A stretch of 64,000 nt of DNA from Neptuniibacter sp048548695 (lineage in GTDB: Bacteria; Pseudomonadota; Gammaproteobacteria; Pseudomonadales; Balneatricaceae), in the NCBI RefSeq assembly GCF_048548695.1, contig NZ_JBLYIF010000004.1; one strand, written 5' to 3'. The first letter of the stretch is position 1. Each line of letters begins with the position of its first letter. Positions 8,977 through 18,009 of this stretch are shown here, in pieces. The position numbers were made by a program, and so were the translations under genes. The notes beneath the pieces were generated by a model that saw nothing but the letters and a program-made list of their open reading frames with translations, was not told the DNA's origin and did no database searches.

Positions 8977-10320
8977 ATGGAACAGGGCATAAACCTGCAT
9001 GGTCTGACGGTGCATCCCTTGCGGGAGTCCTTGTATGAGGAGCTGCACTCACGTCCTTTCCAGGTCATACCATCCCCCGCACGGCTGACGCATATGGCGG
9101 TGATGTGTTCGCCGGAGCAGTGTGTCGAGCAGTTTGAACACTTGAAAACGCTGTACCTGCATTTTGGCAAGCAACCCCCGGAACGAGATCAACTGTGCTA
9201 CCACGTTGATTTTGGCAAGTTACGGGTGCGGCGTGAAAAACACATGGAGTTCACGACCTACACTTTTATCAATACCGAGGCTGAGCAAGGCGGGAACCCT
9301 TTTGATCACACCGGGTTATCCCTGCTGCCAGAGGGGTGGTTGGCCGGTATCCCAGGCACGGTAATTTCTGCGTTCCATGTTGCCACTGAAGATTCGCGTC
9401 AGACCCATGAGCTTAATCTGCCGTTGGTTAAACGGTTCTTTGAAGGTATGCGCTTGGTGGGCAGCAGCCCGCAGCAGGGTGATGCAAGAGTCTGGACCAC
9501 CTTTCAGCTGCATAGCGATGGCTTTGGTCGCTTCCTGATTTACAACAAGCAAATGAGTGACAGTCAACTGGGTCGTCTGACTCAGCGAATTATGGAGATT
9601 GAAACTTACCGGGTGATGGCGCTGTTGGCACTGCCGATTGCCCGTGAGTTCAATCCGCAACTCAGTGAGATGGATCGGCAGCTGGCGGCGATTACCGCCT
9701 CGCTGGCGGACTCTTCGGGCGGTATCGAAGAGAAGGCAATTCTGGCGCGGCTGACTGACATGGCCGCCTGGGTGGAGGATTGCCGCGCCCGCTCTACATT
9801 CCGTTTCAGTGCGACTTACGCCTACCATGAGTTGGTGATCAAACGGCTGGATGAGCTGCGGGAAGATGAAGTGTCTGGCCATTTGACCATTACTGAATTT
9901 ATGACCCGCCGTCTGACACCTGCGGTTCGCACGTGCCAAGCGATCAGCAGCCGGCTGGAGGATCTGTCCAAACGTATTGACCGGGTATCAGATATGATGC
10001 GGACCCGTGTCGAACTAGCCATTCAATCGCAGAACCAGGCGCTGCTGGAATCAATGGATCAGCGGTCTAAAATTCAGTTGATGATGCAGCATACCGTAGA
10101 AGGGCTATCGGTCGCGGCGATCAGTTATTACACCATTGGCCTGACCAAACATCTGTTCGATGCCCTGTATAATAGTGGCGTAGAGTTTAATAAGGATCTG
10201 GCCCTGGGCATTGCTGTGCCCATAGTTGTGACCACCGTTGCCTTGATTACACGTAAGATTCACAAACGATTTACTAAATTGGCCGGGGTCATTGAGCCGG
10301 GTCGTCCAACTGCAGATTAG
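8977..10320 (+). CDS. DUF3422 family membrane-anchored protein
   Basis: This 447-aa protein has the diagnostic DUF3422 start (residues 8-27: VHPLRESLYEELHSRPFQ). A large soluble region follows (about 1-340). A helical segment (about 330-385; SSRLEDLSKRIDRVSDMMRTR) precedes two C-terminal membrane helices (about residues 385-430; YYTIGLTKHLF and ALGIAVPIVVTTVALI), then a basic tail. The layout, soluble N-terminus and helical stalk with paired TM segments, resembles CorA-like topology, but no transport motif is visible. The biochemical role is unknown. It follows the 121-aa gene and precedes bolA by 15 nt, suggesting one transcript. Confidence 0.88.
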   Translation: MEQGINLHGLTVHPLRESLYEELHSRPFQVIPSPARLTHMAVMCSPEQCVEQFEHLKTLYLHFGKQPPERDQLCYHVDFGKLRVRREKHMEFTTYTFINTEAEQGGNPFDHTGLSLLPEGWLAGIPGTVISAFHVATEDSRQTHELNLPLVKRFFEGMRLVGSSPQQGDARVWTTFQLHSDGFGRFLIYNKQMSDSQLGRLTQRIMEIETYRVMALLALPIAREFNPQLSEMDRQLAAITASLADSSGGIEEKAILARLTDMAAWVEDCRARSTFRFSATYAYHELVIKRLDELREDEVSGHLTITEFMTRRLTPAVRTCQAISSRLEDLSKRIDRVSDMMRTRVELAIQSQNQALLESMDQRSKIQLMMQHTVEGLSVAAISYYTIGLTKHLFDALYNSGVEFNKDLALGIAVPIVVTTVALITRKIHKRFTKLAGVIEPGRPTAD

Positions 10321-10335
10321 AATTGGTCAGAGTAT

Positions 10336-10653
10336 ATGAGCATTGCCAGTACCATCGAAGCCAAATTGCGAGCCGCCATTGGGGTGCAGCATCTCCATTT
10401 AGAAAATGAAAGTCATATGCATTCCGGTACTGCCACCGAAAGCCACTTTAAGCTGACATTGGTGGCCGGCGACTTTGCTGATAAACGATTGGTGCAGCGA
10501 CATCAGCTGATTTACGGCCTGTTAGCTGAAGAACTGCAAGGGCCAGTCCATGCGTTGGCGCTGCATCTGTTTACGCCCGAGGAGTGGCAGGCACGTAGCG
10601 GCGAGGTGATGCCATCACCCACCTGCTTGGGCGGCTCTAAAGCGGACCCATAA
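10336..10653 (+). CDS. bolA: BolA family protein
   Basis: This 105-aa BolA/IbaG-fold protein has the N-terminal helix MSIASTIEAKLRAAI, a HLHLENESHMH strand, the SHFKLTLV core and the RLVQRHQLIYGLLAEEL helix with the invariant RHQ motif and His residues. BolA proteins partner monothiol glutaredoxins to bind or transfer Fe-S clusters, and BolA proper also affects morphology and stress transcription. The C-terminal CLGGSKADP is a typical BolA tail. It is the last gene of the run from 8575 and converges with ogt 1 nt away. Confidence 0.9.
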   Translation: MSIASTIEAKLRAAIGVQHLHLENESHMHSGTATESHFKLTLVAGDFADKRLVQRHQLIYGLLAEELQGPVHALALHLFTPEEWQARSGEVMPSPTCLGGSKADP

Positions 10654-10654
10654 T

Positions 10655-11122
10655 TCAGTTTTTCAGCGGCTGCTGTTCTAGTGACAACAGGTAATTTTTC
10701 TGCGATAACCCTCCGCTATAGCCGGTGAGCTGACCTTTGCTGCCAATCACCCGGTGGCAGGGTATCAGAATCGGAATCGGGTTACGGTTATTGGCCATGC
10801 CAATGGCGCGGGCTGCCCGGGGGTTGCCAATTTTGCGGGCAAGGTCGCCATAGCTGCAGGTCAAGCCATAGGGGATATCCTGCAGTGCCTGCCATACCTG
10901 TTGCTGAAAAGGCGTGCCCTGAGGACGTAGGGGGAGGGTAAACCGGTTGCGCTGTCCGCCGAAGTATTCACTTAGCTGTTGGATGCAAAGGTCAGTGACG
11001 GGATTGCTGACCAACTCGGGTACCGTTTCACCATCGCGCATAAAATGGATGCTGGTAACAGCGTCATCGTTAGCCTTGATCAGCAGGGTGCCCAGCGCGG
11101 TGTTCATCATGGTGGCATACAT
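10655..11122 (-). CDS. ogt: Methylated-DNA--protein-cysteine methyltransferase (Ogt)
   Basis: This 155-aa protein moves the alkyl group from O6-alkylguanine to its own cysteine, a suicide repair reaction. The active site is IPCHRVIG, preceded by the DNA-binding helix-turn-helix (FQQQVWQAL...YSYGDLA type, with the RAARAIGMANNRNP Arg-finger segment). I start at the ATG at 11122 and not an upstream ATG at 11152, because AGGAGGG lies 6 nt before it; this gives MYATMMNTALG. It lacks the Ada N-terminal sensor domain, so it is the Ogt/constitutive type. Convergent with bolA. Confidence 0.93.
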   Translation of the reverse strand: MYATMMNTALGTLLIKANDDAVTSIHFMRDGETVPELVSNPVTDLCIQQLSEYFGGQRNRFTLPLRPQGTPFQQQVWQALQDIPYGLTCSYGDLARKIGNPRAARAIGMANNRNPIPILIPCHRVIGSKGQLTGYSGGLSQKNYLLSLEQQPLKN

Positions 11123-11297
11123 GGCAAGACCCTCCTGTATCGGGTTTAACAAGTCGCAGCGTTGGAGATGCGAACCCAGTGCCGTTTTTATGATCCTACT
11201 ATAGCAGCCGCAGGCTCCGGACGAACAACAGCGGCTGACGGATTTTATCTATTCAAGTCAATCCAGGGTTTGCATTACACCAATACAGGATCTGCTT

Positions 11298-13076
11298 TTG
11301 AAACAGTTTTATGACTGGAAATACATCATCCAAGTAGCGCTGGAGCACAGACCCGCGCTGGTGAAGGCGAATCTGATTGCCTTTTTGGCGGCGCTGGCTT
11401 CGGTGCCCTTGCCACTGTTTATGCCATTACTGGTGGATGAGGTGTTGCTGGATCAGCCGGGTACGGTGGTCAATCTGCTGAATGGTTTTTTCCCTCCGGC
11501 ATGGCATGGGCCGGTGCTGTATATCTCGGCGATTCTGGCGTTTACTGTGATTCTGAGGTTGATTGCGCTTGGCTTTAACGTCTGGCAGGCGCGGCAATTC
11601 ACCATTATCTCCAAAGATGTTATCTACCGTATTCGCAGTGGGCTGTTGCAACATTTGCAGCGGATCTCGATGGCAGAATATGAAACGCTGGGCAGTGGAG
11701 CGGTGGCTTCAAGGCTGGTGACTGACCTGGATACCATTGACCGGTTTGTTGGCAGTTCGGTGAGTCGCCTGTTGATCGCAACACTTTCTGTGCTTGGCAC
11801 CGCCATCATTTTGCTCTGGATGCACTGGCAACTGGCGCTGTTTATTTTGTTTTTAAATCCGGTGGTGATCTATTTCACGACCGTGGTGGGCAAACGGGTT
11901 AAGCAGCTTAAGAAAAATGAAAACCAGGCCTATGAACTGTTTCAGGCCGCATTGACAGAAACTCTGGAAGGCATTCAGCAGATCCGCGCCAGCAACCGCG
12001 AACAGCACTACCTTTCCCGGTTAATGGATGACGCTCGGCATGTGCGGGATCGTTCGACTGCGTTTGAGTGGAAGAGTGATGCAGCCAATCGTTTCAGCTT
12101 TATTCTGTTTATGGTTGGGGTGGATCTGTTTCGTGCCCTGTCGATGCTGATGGTGGTTTTCTCTGATCTTAGCATCGGCGAAATGATGGCGGTATTTGGT
12201 TACCTCTGGTTCATGATGGGCCCGGTACAGGAGGTGCTGGGTATTCAGTACGCTTATTACGGTGCCAATGCCGCTCTGGCGCGCATTAATGGCTTACTGG
12301 CCTTGAATGAAGAGCCGCATTATCCGGCAGAAATAAATCCGTTTACGGATACTCAGGTGGCGATTCGCATTGAAGATGTACACTTTGCCTACGTGCCAGG
12401 TCAGGAGGTATTGCAGGGTGTCTCTCTACAGATTCCGGCCGGGCAGAAAATAGCGCTGGTCGGGGCCAGTGGTGGCGGAAAATCAACGTTGGTTCAGGTG
12501 TTGCTTGGCTTATACCCCGCCAGGACAGGGCAGGTGTATTTTAATGATGTGCCGGTGACCCGTATCGGATTACCCAGGGTGCGTGAGCACGTTGCAACGG
12601 TTTTGCAACAACCTGCGTTGTTTAATGGCACCGTGCGCAGCAATCTGGAGATGGGGCGTGAGTTTACGGATCATGATCTGTGGCGTGCCTTGTCAGTGGC
12701 GCAACTAGATGAGCTTGTCAGGCAGCAGGATGAGGGATTGGATACTAGAGTGGGCCGTCAGGGAATCAGGCTGTCGGGTGGCCAAAGGCAACGCCTGGCG
12801 ATTGCCCGTATGGTACTGACGGATCCCAGTGTGGTGATCTTGGATGAAGCAACCTCTGCGTTGGATACTGAAACTGAGCTTGCGTTACATCAGGCACTGC
12901 AGCGCTTTCTGGCTGGACGTACCACTATCATTGTGGCTCATCGCCTGAGTGCGGTGAAACAGGCTGATCATGTTTATGTGTTTGAGGATGGTCGTATCTG
13001 TGAACAGGGTGGCCATGAAGAGTTGCTGCAGAATAAAGGCTTGTACGCCCGTTTGTATGGAGAGTTTCAAACGTGA
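11298..13076 (+). CDS. ABC transporter, fused permease/ATPase (ABCB/MsbA type)
   Basis: This 592-aa half-transporter dimerises into an exporter. An ABC membrane domain of six helices covers about residues 15-310. An ATPase domain (about 340-590) has Walker A VGASGGGKST, a Q-loop VLQQPALF, signature LSGGQRQRL, Walker B VVILDEATSALD and H-loop IVAHRL, all intact. The start is TTG at 11298 after a weak CAGGA; no ATG or GTG fits and the next Met is within TM1. The phospholipid-synthase-like gene 21 nt downstream hints at lipid export, but the substrate cannot be read from sequence. MsbA itself is usually near lpxK, which is absent here. Confidence 0.88.
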   Translation: MKQFYDWKYIIQVALEHRPALVKANLIAFLAALASVPLPLFMPLLVDEVLLDQPGTVVNLLNGFFPPAWHGPVLYISAILAFTVILRLIALGFNVWQARQFTIISKDVIYRIRSGLLQHLQRISMAEYETLGSGAVASRLVTDLDTIDRFVGSSVSRLLIATLSVLGTAIILLWMHWQLALFILFLNPVVIYFTTVVGKRVKQLKKNENQAYELFQAALTETLEGIQQIRASNREQHYLSRLMDDARHVRDRSTAFEWKSDAANRFSFILFMVGVDLFRALSMLMVVFSDLSIGEMMAVFGYLWFMMGPVQEVLGIQYAYYGANAALARINGLLALNEEPHYPAEINPFTDTQVAIRIEDVHFAYVPGQEVLQGVSLQIPAGQKIALVGASGGGKSTLVQVLLGLYPARTGQVYFNDVPVTRIGLPRVREHVATVLQQPALFNGTVRSNLEMGREFTDHDLWRALSVAQLDELVRQQDEGLDTRVGRQGIRLSGGQRQRLAIARMVLTDPSVVILDEATSALDTETELALHQALQRFLAGRTTIIVAHRLSAVKQADHVYVFEDGRICEQGGHEELLQNKGLYARLYGEFQT

Positions 13077-13097
13077 TTAAACTTGCTCAGGATCGTG

Positions 13098-14216
13098 ATG
13101 CGTAAACGTTTTCCCTGGCGCCAGGGCAATGCTATCGAGTTGATGGTGGATGGCGAAAGCTTTTTTCCGCGCATGCTGTCGGATATTGACCAGGCCCGGC
13201 ATAGCCTGTTGCTGGAGTTCTATTTTGTGACTCCAGGCATGATTGCCGATAAGTTTATTGCGGCGCTATTATCAGCGCGTCAGCGCGGCGTCATGGTCAA
13301 GCTGATTGTGGATGGTTTTGGCGCGTACAAGTTTGTTCGCAGTGAAGCAGCCCGGCTGCAGGCTGCCGGCATCGATATGGTGGTTTACAACCCGCTTAGT
13401 GTGCTGAAGCTGACCCATAATTTTGCTCGGGATCACCGTAAATTGATGGTGGTTGATCAACAGGTTGCGTTCATCGGGGGTACAGGTCTCAGTGATGTAT
13501 ACTGGTTGGCAGAGGAGCAGGGTAGTCCATGGCATGAACTGATGGCACGGGTTGAAGGGCCAGTGGTAACTGACATGGTCAGCCTGTTTAACCAGCTCTG
13601 GCAGCGCTGCACTGCAGAGCATTTGAACCCGGGCGGTGCTCTGGGTCAGACTCGCGGTGATGTGGATCTGCGGTTGCGTACGGTACAGGGGTTGTATCAG
13701 CAGGATATTAAAAGCAGTTTCCTGCACCGGGTAAATAGGTCGCAGGAAAAGATCTGGCTCATGACCGCCTATTTCTTGCCTTCGTTTTCGATTCGGCATG
13801 CCTTGCGCCAGGCGGCTCAGCGCGGAGTGGATGTGCGTTTGATTATTGCCGGCCCCTATACCGACCAACCCTGGGTATTTCATGCATCGAAACGGTTTTA
13901 CCGACGATTGCTGGCAGCAGGCGTGAGAATCTATGAATATCAACCCCGTTTTTTGCATGCCAAAATGGCGGTGGTTGATGACTGGGCAACGCTGGGTTCC
14001 TGTAATCTGGATCACTGGAACTTGCGTTGGAACTTGGAAGCAAACTTAGAAATACATCAGCTACAGTGTATACAAGAGATGACGGAGATCTTTGGCCGCG
14101 ACCTGCATCACTGTATTGAAGTGACCTATGCGGACTGGCAAAAACGCCCTTGGCATCGGCGCTTGAAAGAAGTGGTTTGGGCTTGGATCAGTCATCTGGT
14201 TTTAAAAATAAAATGA
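13098..14216 (+). CDS. Phospholipase D family, cardiolipin synthase-like protein
   Basis: This 372-aa enzyme has two HKD motifs: HRKLMVVD (about residue 115) and HAKMAVVD (about 293), each followed by the usual FIGG or LGSCNLD strand. Such proteins of the ClsB type join phospholipid head groups to make cardiolipin. There is no N-terminal membrane pair as in ClsA, so it is more like ClsB. I start at ATG 13098, since CAGGA sits 5 nt upstream; an in-frame TTG at 13083 is less likely. It lies 21 nt after the ABC exporter and 10 nt before the lipoprotein gene, and may form an envelope operon with them. Confidence 0.88.
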   Translation: MRKRFPWRQGNAIELMVDGESFFPRMLSDIDQARHSLLLEFYFVTPGMIADKFIAALLSARQRGVMVKLIVDGFGAYKFVRSEAARLQAAGIDMVVYNPLSVLKLTHNFARDHRKLMVVDQQVAFIGGTGLSDVYWLAEEQGSPWHELMARVEGPVVTDMVSLFNQLWQRCTAEHLNPGGALGQTRGDVDLRLRTVQGLYQQDIKSSFLHRVNRSQEKIWLMTAYFLPSFSIRHALRQAAQRGVDVRLIIAGPYTDQPWVFHASKRFYRRLLAAGVRIYEYQPRFLHAKMAVVDDWATLGSCNLDHWNLRWNLEANLEIHQLQCIQEMTEIFGRDLHHCIEVTYADWQKRPWHRRLKEVVWAWISHLVLKIK

Positions 14217-14226
14217 GGTATTTACC

Positions 14227-14688
14227 ATGAAACGGATATGGATAGTAATCACTCTCGCTATGATGGTGGTGCTGACAGGTTGTGCCAACAACCTCAGTGG
14301 TAGTACCTATTCCCGCAGTGAAGCCCGTAAGGTGCAAACTGTGAACTATGGCGTGATTGAAGCGGCTCAGCCAGTGGTGATTGAAGGCCGTACTGAGGGT
14401 GTGGTGGGTACTGGCGCAGGTGCTATCATTGGTGGTTTGGCGGCCAGCGAAATTGGTGGTGGTAAGGGCAAGAGTATCGCCACCATCATTGGTGTGGTGA
14501 CCGGTGGTATTCTGGGTCAGAGTATCGAAGAGTCAGCGACGCGTGCCCAGGGACAGGAATTGACGGTCAGGTTGGAAAACGGTCAGGTTATTTCGGTTGT
14601 GCAGGAGGTGGCTAATGGGCCTTTCTTCCGTCCGGGGGACCGGGTTCGGGTATTGCAGCGTGGCAGTACGGCCCGTGTAACCTACTGA
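14227..14688 (+). CDS. Glycine-zipper outer-membrane lipoprotein (SlyB/Pcp-like)
   Basis: This 153-aa protein has a lipoprotein signal ending in the lipobox VLTGC, so Cys-19 is the probable acylated N-terminus. A glycine-zipper 2TM segment follows (about 60-105; GTGAGAIIGGLAASEIGGG... VVTGGILGQSIE), then a small beta domain (LTVRLENGQVISVVQ...FRPGDRVRVL) typical of the 17-kDa antigen/SlyB group. It probably sits in the outer membrane and helps envelope stability. GAGGT lies 8 nt before the ATG. A strong terminator ends the transcript. Confidence 0.9.
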   Translation: MKRIWIVITLAMMVVLTGCANNLSGSTYSRSEARKVQTVNYGVIEAAQPVVIEGRTEGVVGTGAGAIIGGLAASEIGGGKGKSIATIIGVVTGGILGQSIEESATRAQGQELTVRLENGQVISVVQEVANGPFFRPGDRVRVLQRGSTARVTY

Positions 14689-14701
14689 TGATTGTATGCT
14701 T

Positions 14702-14730
14702 AAAAAAGGCTGCCAATGGCAGCCTTTTTT
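14702..14730. terminator. Bidirectional Rho-independent terminator
   Basis: The stem GGCTGCC/GGCAGCC has an AAT loop and is flanked by AAAAAA on one side and TTTTTT on the other. It can serve both the lipoprotein gene and the convergent UPF0149 gene. Confidence 0.9.
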
Positions 14731-14743
14731 ATTTGGCAATGGT

Positions 14744-15328
14744 TTATTTTTCGGGGCTGTGGAAATACAGATACAGGTCAACCAGCAAGTCCGGAATCTC
14801 CTGACACATCTGTTGGCTCAGTTCGCTATTTTTGCGGATCGCCAGAATGTCGCTTTCGTCAAACAGGTCAGAAGCGACCATGATCGGCAGTAACATTTCA
14901 GCCACGTCCTCTTCGGTACCTGGATTGAACCAGTCCTCTTCATTGGTAAACACACCTTCCATAAAGGCTTGTGCCCACCAGGACAGGGATGAGATATCTT
15001 CATCCTGTTCGGGTTCAAGAGTCAGGTCGCAGGGCAGCTCTAGTGGCTGGTCGCTGTAGAGGTCGCCACCAATCTGGGTGTAATAGCGTTGCAGCAGGGT
15101 TGTGAGCTCAGCTTCTTCCTGTTCGGATGCCCACTTGGGGGTGCCGTCAAAAATCAGTTCCAACCGCTCTGCTTCCGGGCAGGCTTTGGGGCTAATATTC
15201 AGGGCAGAGAACAGACCGTGCACACCAATCAGATCGAGACTGTCTTCAGACACTGCGTCGGAATAGAGAAAATCTTCCAGTCGGTCGAGTTCGGCGTCGG
15301 TGAGTGCGTGGGTTAGAGAGAGGCTCAT
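14744..15328 (-). CDS. UPF0149 family protein (YgfB/YecA type)
   Basis: This 194-aa acidic helical protein starts MSLSLTHALTDAELDRLEDFL. It contains the family landmarks DLIGVHGLFSALNI (helix 2) and SLSWWAQAFMEGV (WxxGFxxG-like core), and ends in a DLYLYFHS segment. UPF0149 members are soluble and mostly uncharacterised; Pseudomonas YgfB acts in antibiotic tolerance and transcriptional regulation. The ATG at 15328 is preferred over an upstream Met at 15436, because the extra 36 residues are not conserved-looking and would overlap the recQ promoter region. Divergent from recQ. Confidence 0.85.
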   Translation of the reverse strand: MSLSLTHALTDAELDRLEDFLYSDAVSEDSLDLIGVHGLFSALNISPKACPEAERLELIFDGTPKWASEQEEAELTTLLQRYYTQIGGDLYSDQPLELPCDLTLEPEQDEDISSLSWWAQAFMEGVFTNEEDWFNPGTEEDVAEMLLPIMVASDLFDESDILAIRKNSELSQQMCQEIPDLLVDLYLYFHSPEK

Positions 15329-15456
15329 GGCGTAATTTCCCAGTCGAATGACATTTGCGCTGATTGTATCCTGCTTGGCCGCAATGGGCAGCTTATTTAT
15401 CCGCTTATAGGCTTTTATCCAGTGACAAGCTAACACGCATTCAGGATAATCAGGTC

Positions 15457-17583
15457 ATGATGGATGAAGCCCTGCAGCGCCTGCGTGACGTTTTCGGTTA
15501 CGAAGCATTCCGACCGCCACAAGATGCGGTGATTGCCACATTGATGCAAGGGCAGGATTCACTGGTGGTCATGCCTACCGGTGGGGGAAAATCACTCTGT
15601 TATCAATTACCGGCACTTTTGTTGCCCGGTACCGCGATTGTCGTCTCTCCGCTCATTGCCTTGATGCAGGATCAGGTCACCGCGCTGTCCCAGCTTGGCA
15701 TTCGTGCGGGCTGTCTTAACTCCAGTCTTGACCAGCAACAGGTGTTTGCCACTGAGCAGCAGTACCGCAGCGGTGAACTTGATCTGTTGTACGTAGCGCC
15801 CGAGCGTCTGCTGCAGTCGAAAACCCTGCAGTTGTTGCAGCAGGGACAGGTTGCTCTGTTCGCTATCGATGAAGCGCATTGTGTGTCCCAGTGGGGCCAT
15901 GATTTCAGACCGGAATACTTGCAGTTGAACCAACTGCGAGAGATTTTTCCACAGGTACCACGCATCGCCCTGACGGCAACCGCTGATCAGCGAACCCGAG
16001 ATGAAATTCATCAACGGCTTGGCCTGCAGCAGGCAAAGGATTTTATTCAGGGTTTTGATCGTCCTAATATTCGCTATCGTATTGGCCAGAAAAACAGTGC
16101 GCGGCAACAGTTATTACGGTTTATCAAAGCGGAACATGCTCAGGATACAGGCATTGTTTATTGCCTCTCCCGTAAACGGGTTGATGAGACCGCAGCCTGG
16201 TTATGTGAGCAGGGGTTTACTGCCTTGCCTTATCACGCCGGGCTGGAACCTGAGTTGCGTGCCTATCATCAACATCGCTTCCTCACGGAAGAGAGCATCA
16301 TTATGGTGGCGACCATTGCTTTTGGCATGGGCATTGATAAGCCAAATGTTCGCTTTGTTGCGCACCTGGATCTGCCGAAAAGTATTGAAGCCTATTACCA
16401 GGAAACCGGGCGGGCGGGGCGTGATGGTTTGCCCGCTGATGCCTGGATGGTTTATGGCCTGCAGGATGTGATGTTTTTGCGGCAGATGCTGGCGGGCTCT
16501 CAAGCACCGGAGAGCCAGAAGCGCATAGAGCAGCAAAAGCTGGAAGCGATGCTTGGGTTGTGCGAGGTCACCAGCTGCCGCCGCCAGGTGTTGCTCGGTT
16601 ATTTTGGTGAGGATGAGCATTCGCCCTGTGGCAATTGTGATACTTGTCTGGAGCCCGTCTCGGTATGGGATGGCACTGATGCCGCACGTAAGGCATTGTC
16701 TGCAGTGTATCGCTCAGGTCAGTGTTTTGGGGTCAATCATGTGGTCGATATCCTCTTAGGTAAAAGTAATGATAAAACCCGCAGTCACCGGCATGAGTCG
16801 TTATCGACTTGGGGGATTGGTGCTGATCTGGACAAGGCTCAGTGGCGCTCAGTGTTTCGGCAATTGATTGCCCGTGGTTATCTGGGCGTGAATCTGGAAA
16901 TGCACGGCGTGCTGCATCTGACTGAACGCTGCCGTCCTCTGCTGCGTGGTGAAGAGCAGGTTGAACTGCGCCGGGATCAACGACAGCAAACCGCTTATGG
17001 TCAGAGCAAGCGTCCGCAAAATCAACTGTCAGCTGAAGATTATAAACTCTGGGAAGCTCTGCGCGCTTGTCGGCGCAGGCTGTCCGATGCTCAGGACGTA
17101 CCGCCGTATGTCATTTTCCATGATGCCACGCTTATGGAGATGGTGATGTACTGTCCGGTGACGGATGAACAGTTGCGCCGCCTTAGCGGTGTAGGTGAGC
17201 GTAAACTGGCACTGTATGGTGATGCTTTTCTTGAGGTCTTGCGTGAGCATGTGGCTGCCGCTGCAATTGATACTCCTGACCTGCAAGCGGAGCAGTCGGT
17301 GGTTTTGTTTAAGTCCGGCATGACGGTGGCACAGGTAGCGCGTCAGCAGAAACTTTCTGATCGGGTGATCTATAACCATCTGGCTGGTGCGGTCAAGCAG
17401 GGGCAGCTTAATGTCGATGAAGTCGTGGAATTACCTGCCGCTGAGCGGCAGCAGATAGAGCAGTTAATTCTTGAGCACCGCACTGTGTCTGGCCTGTCAT
17501 TGAAGCCGGTGTATGAGGCACTTGATGGTCAGTATGAAATGGGGTTGCTTCGCTGCCTGGGTGCAGCGCTGGAGCCCGCATGA
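15457..17583 (+). CDS. recQ: ATP-dependent DNA helicase RecQ
   Basis: This 708-aa 3'-5' helicase acts in RecF-pathway recombination and fork repair. Walker A is PTGGGKSLCYQ (about residue 42), the DEAH box with aromatic-rich loop is DEAHCVSQWGHDF, motif III RIALTATAD and motif VI QETGRAGRDG. A zinc-binding CX(n)CGNCDTC module (about 370-395), RQC winged helix, HRDC domain (about 525-600) and a C-terminal helix-turn-helix extension (about 610-700) follow. All catalytic residues are present. The start is ATG 15457 (ATG at 15460 is an alternative) with CAGG upstream. The stop overlaps yqaA by ATGA. Confidence 0.96.
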   Translation: MMDEALQRLRDVFGYEAFRPPQDAVIATLMQGQDSLVVMPTGGGKSLCYQLPALLLPGTAIVVSPLIALMQDQVTALSQLGIRAGCLNSSLDQQQVFATEQQYRSGELDLLYVAPERLLQSKTLQLLQQGQVALFAIDEAHCVSQWGHDFRPEYLQLNQLREIFPQVPRIALTATADQRTRDEIHQRLGLQQAKDFIQGFDRPNIRYRIGQKNSARQQLLRFIKAEHAQDTGIVYCLSRKRVDETAAWLCEQGFTALPYHAGLEPELRAYHQHRFLTEESIIMVATIAFGMGIDKPNVRFVAHLDLPKSIEAYYQETGRAGRDGLPADAWMVYGLQDVMFLRQMLAGSQAPESQKRIEQQKLEAMLGLCEVTSCRRQVLLGYFGEDEHSPCGNCDTCLEPVSVWDGTDAARKALSAVYRSGQCFGVNHVVDILLGKSNDKTRSHRHESLSTWGIGADLDKAQWRSVFRQLIARGYLGVNLEMHGVLHLTERCRPLLRGEEQVELRRDQRQQTAYGQSKRPQNQLSAEDYKLWEALRACRRRLSDAQDVPPYVIFHDATLMEMVMYCPVTDEQLRRLSGVGERKLALYGDAFLEVLREHVAAAAIDTPDLQAEQSVVLFKSGMTVAQVARQQKLSDRVIYNHLAGAVKQGQLNVDEVVELPAAERQQIEQLILEHRTVSGLSLKPVYEALDGQYEMGLLRCLGAALEPA

Positions 17584-17996
17584 ACGATGCTGATCTGCTA
17601 GGACTGTTTGCTAGCGGATTTGTTGCATCGACTCTGCTGCCGGGGGGATCAGAGCTGCTTTTTGCCTGGTTGCTGATCGAACACATATATCCTTGGTGGT
17701 TGCTGTGGTTGACGGTGACCGCCGGTAATACCCTGGGTGGCTGGCTGACCTTTGCCATGGGCGTCTGGCTGGCGCATTACCGACCTTTTACAGCATTTGA
17801 AAAACCTCAGCATCAACGTGCCAAACGGTGGCTTAACCAATATGGTGCGCTGATTTTGTTGCTGTCCTGGTTACCTTTGGTGGGCGATCCGCTGTGTTTA
17901 CTGGCGGGTTGGCTACGAACCAATATCTGGTTCAGTGCTAGCATGATCCTGTTGGGCAAAGCAGCACGTTATCTGGTGATAGCAGGTCTGGCATAG
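17580..17996 (+). CDS. yqaA: YqaA family inner-membrane protein (DedA-related)
   Basis: This 138-aa integral membrane protein belongs to the small YqaA branch of the SNARE-associated/DedA superfamily. Visible features are the re-entrant-like FASGFVASTLLPGGSELLF start, the GNTLGGWLTFAMG helix and the family motif LLLSWLPLVGDPLCLLAGWLR near residue 95. DedA-type proteins are linked to lipid flipping and membrane potential; the specific role of YqaA is unknown. Its start codon overlaps the recQ stop, so it is translationally coupled, and a protease-like gene follows 13 nt later. Confidence 0.9.
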   Translation: MNDADLLGLFASGFVASTLLPGGSELLFAWLLIEHIYPWWLLWLTVTAGNTLGGWLTFAMGVWLAHYRPFTAFEKPQHQRAKRWLNQYGALILLLSWLPLVGDPLCLLAGWLRTNIWFSASMILLGKAARYLVIAGLA

Positions 17997-18009
17997 GAGA
18001 GTGGAACGC

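Noticed and set aside
9316..9939. 207-codon minus-strand frame inside the DUF3422 gene
   Set aside because: Shadow of a well-supported gene; Cys/His/Gln-rich random composition.
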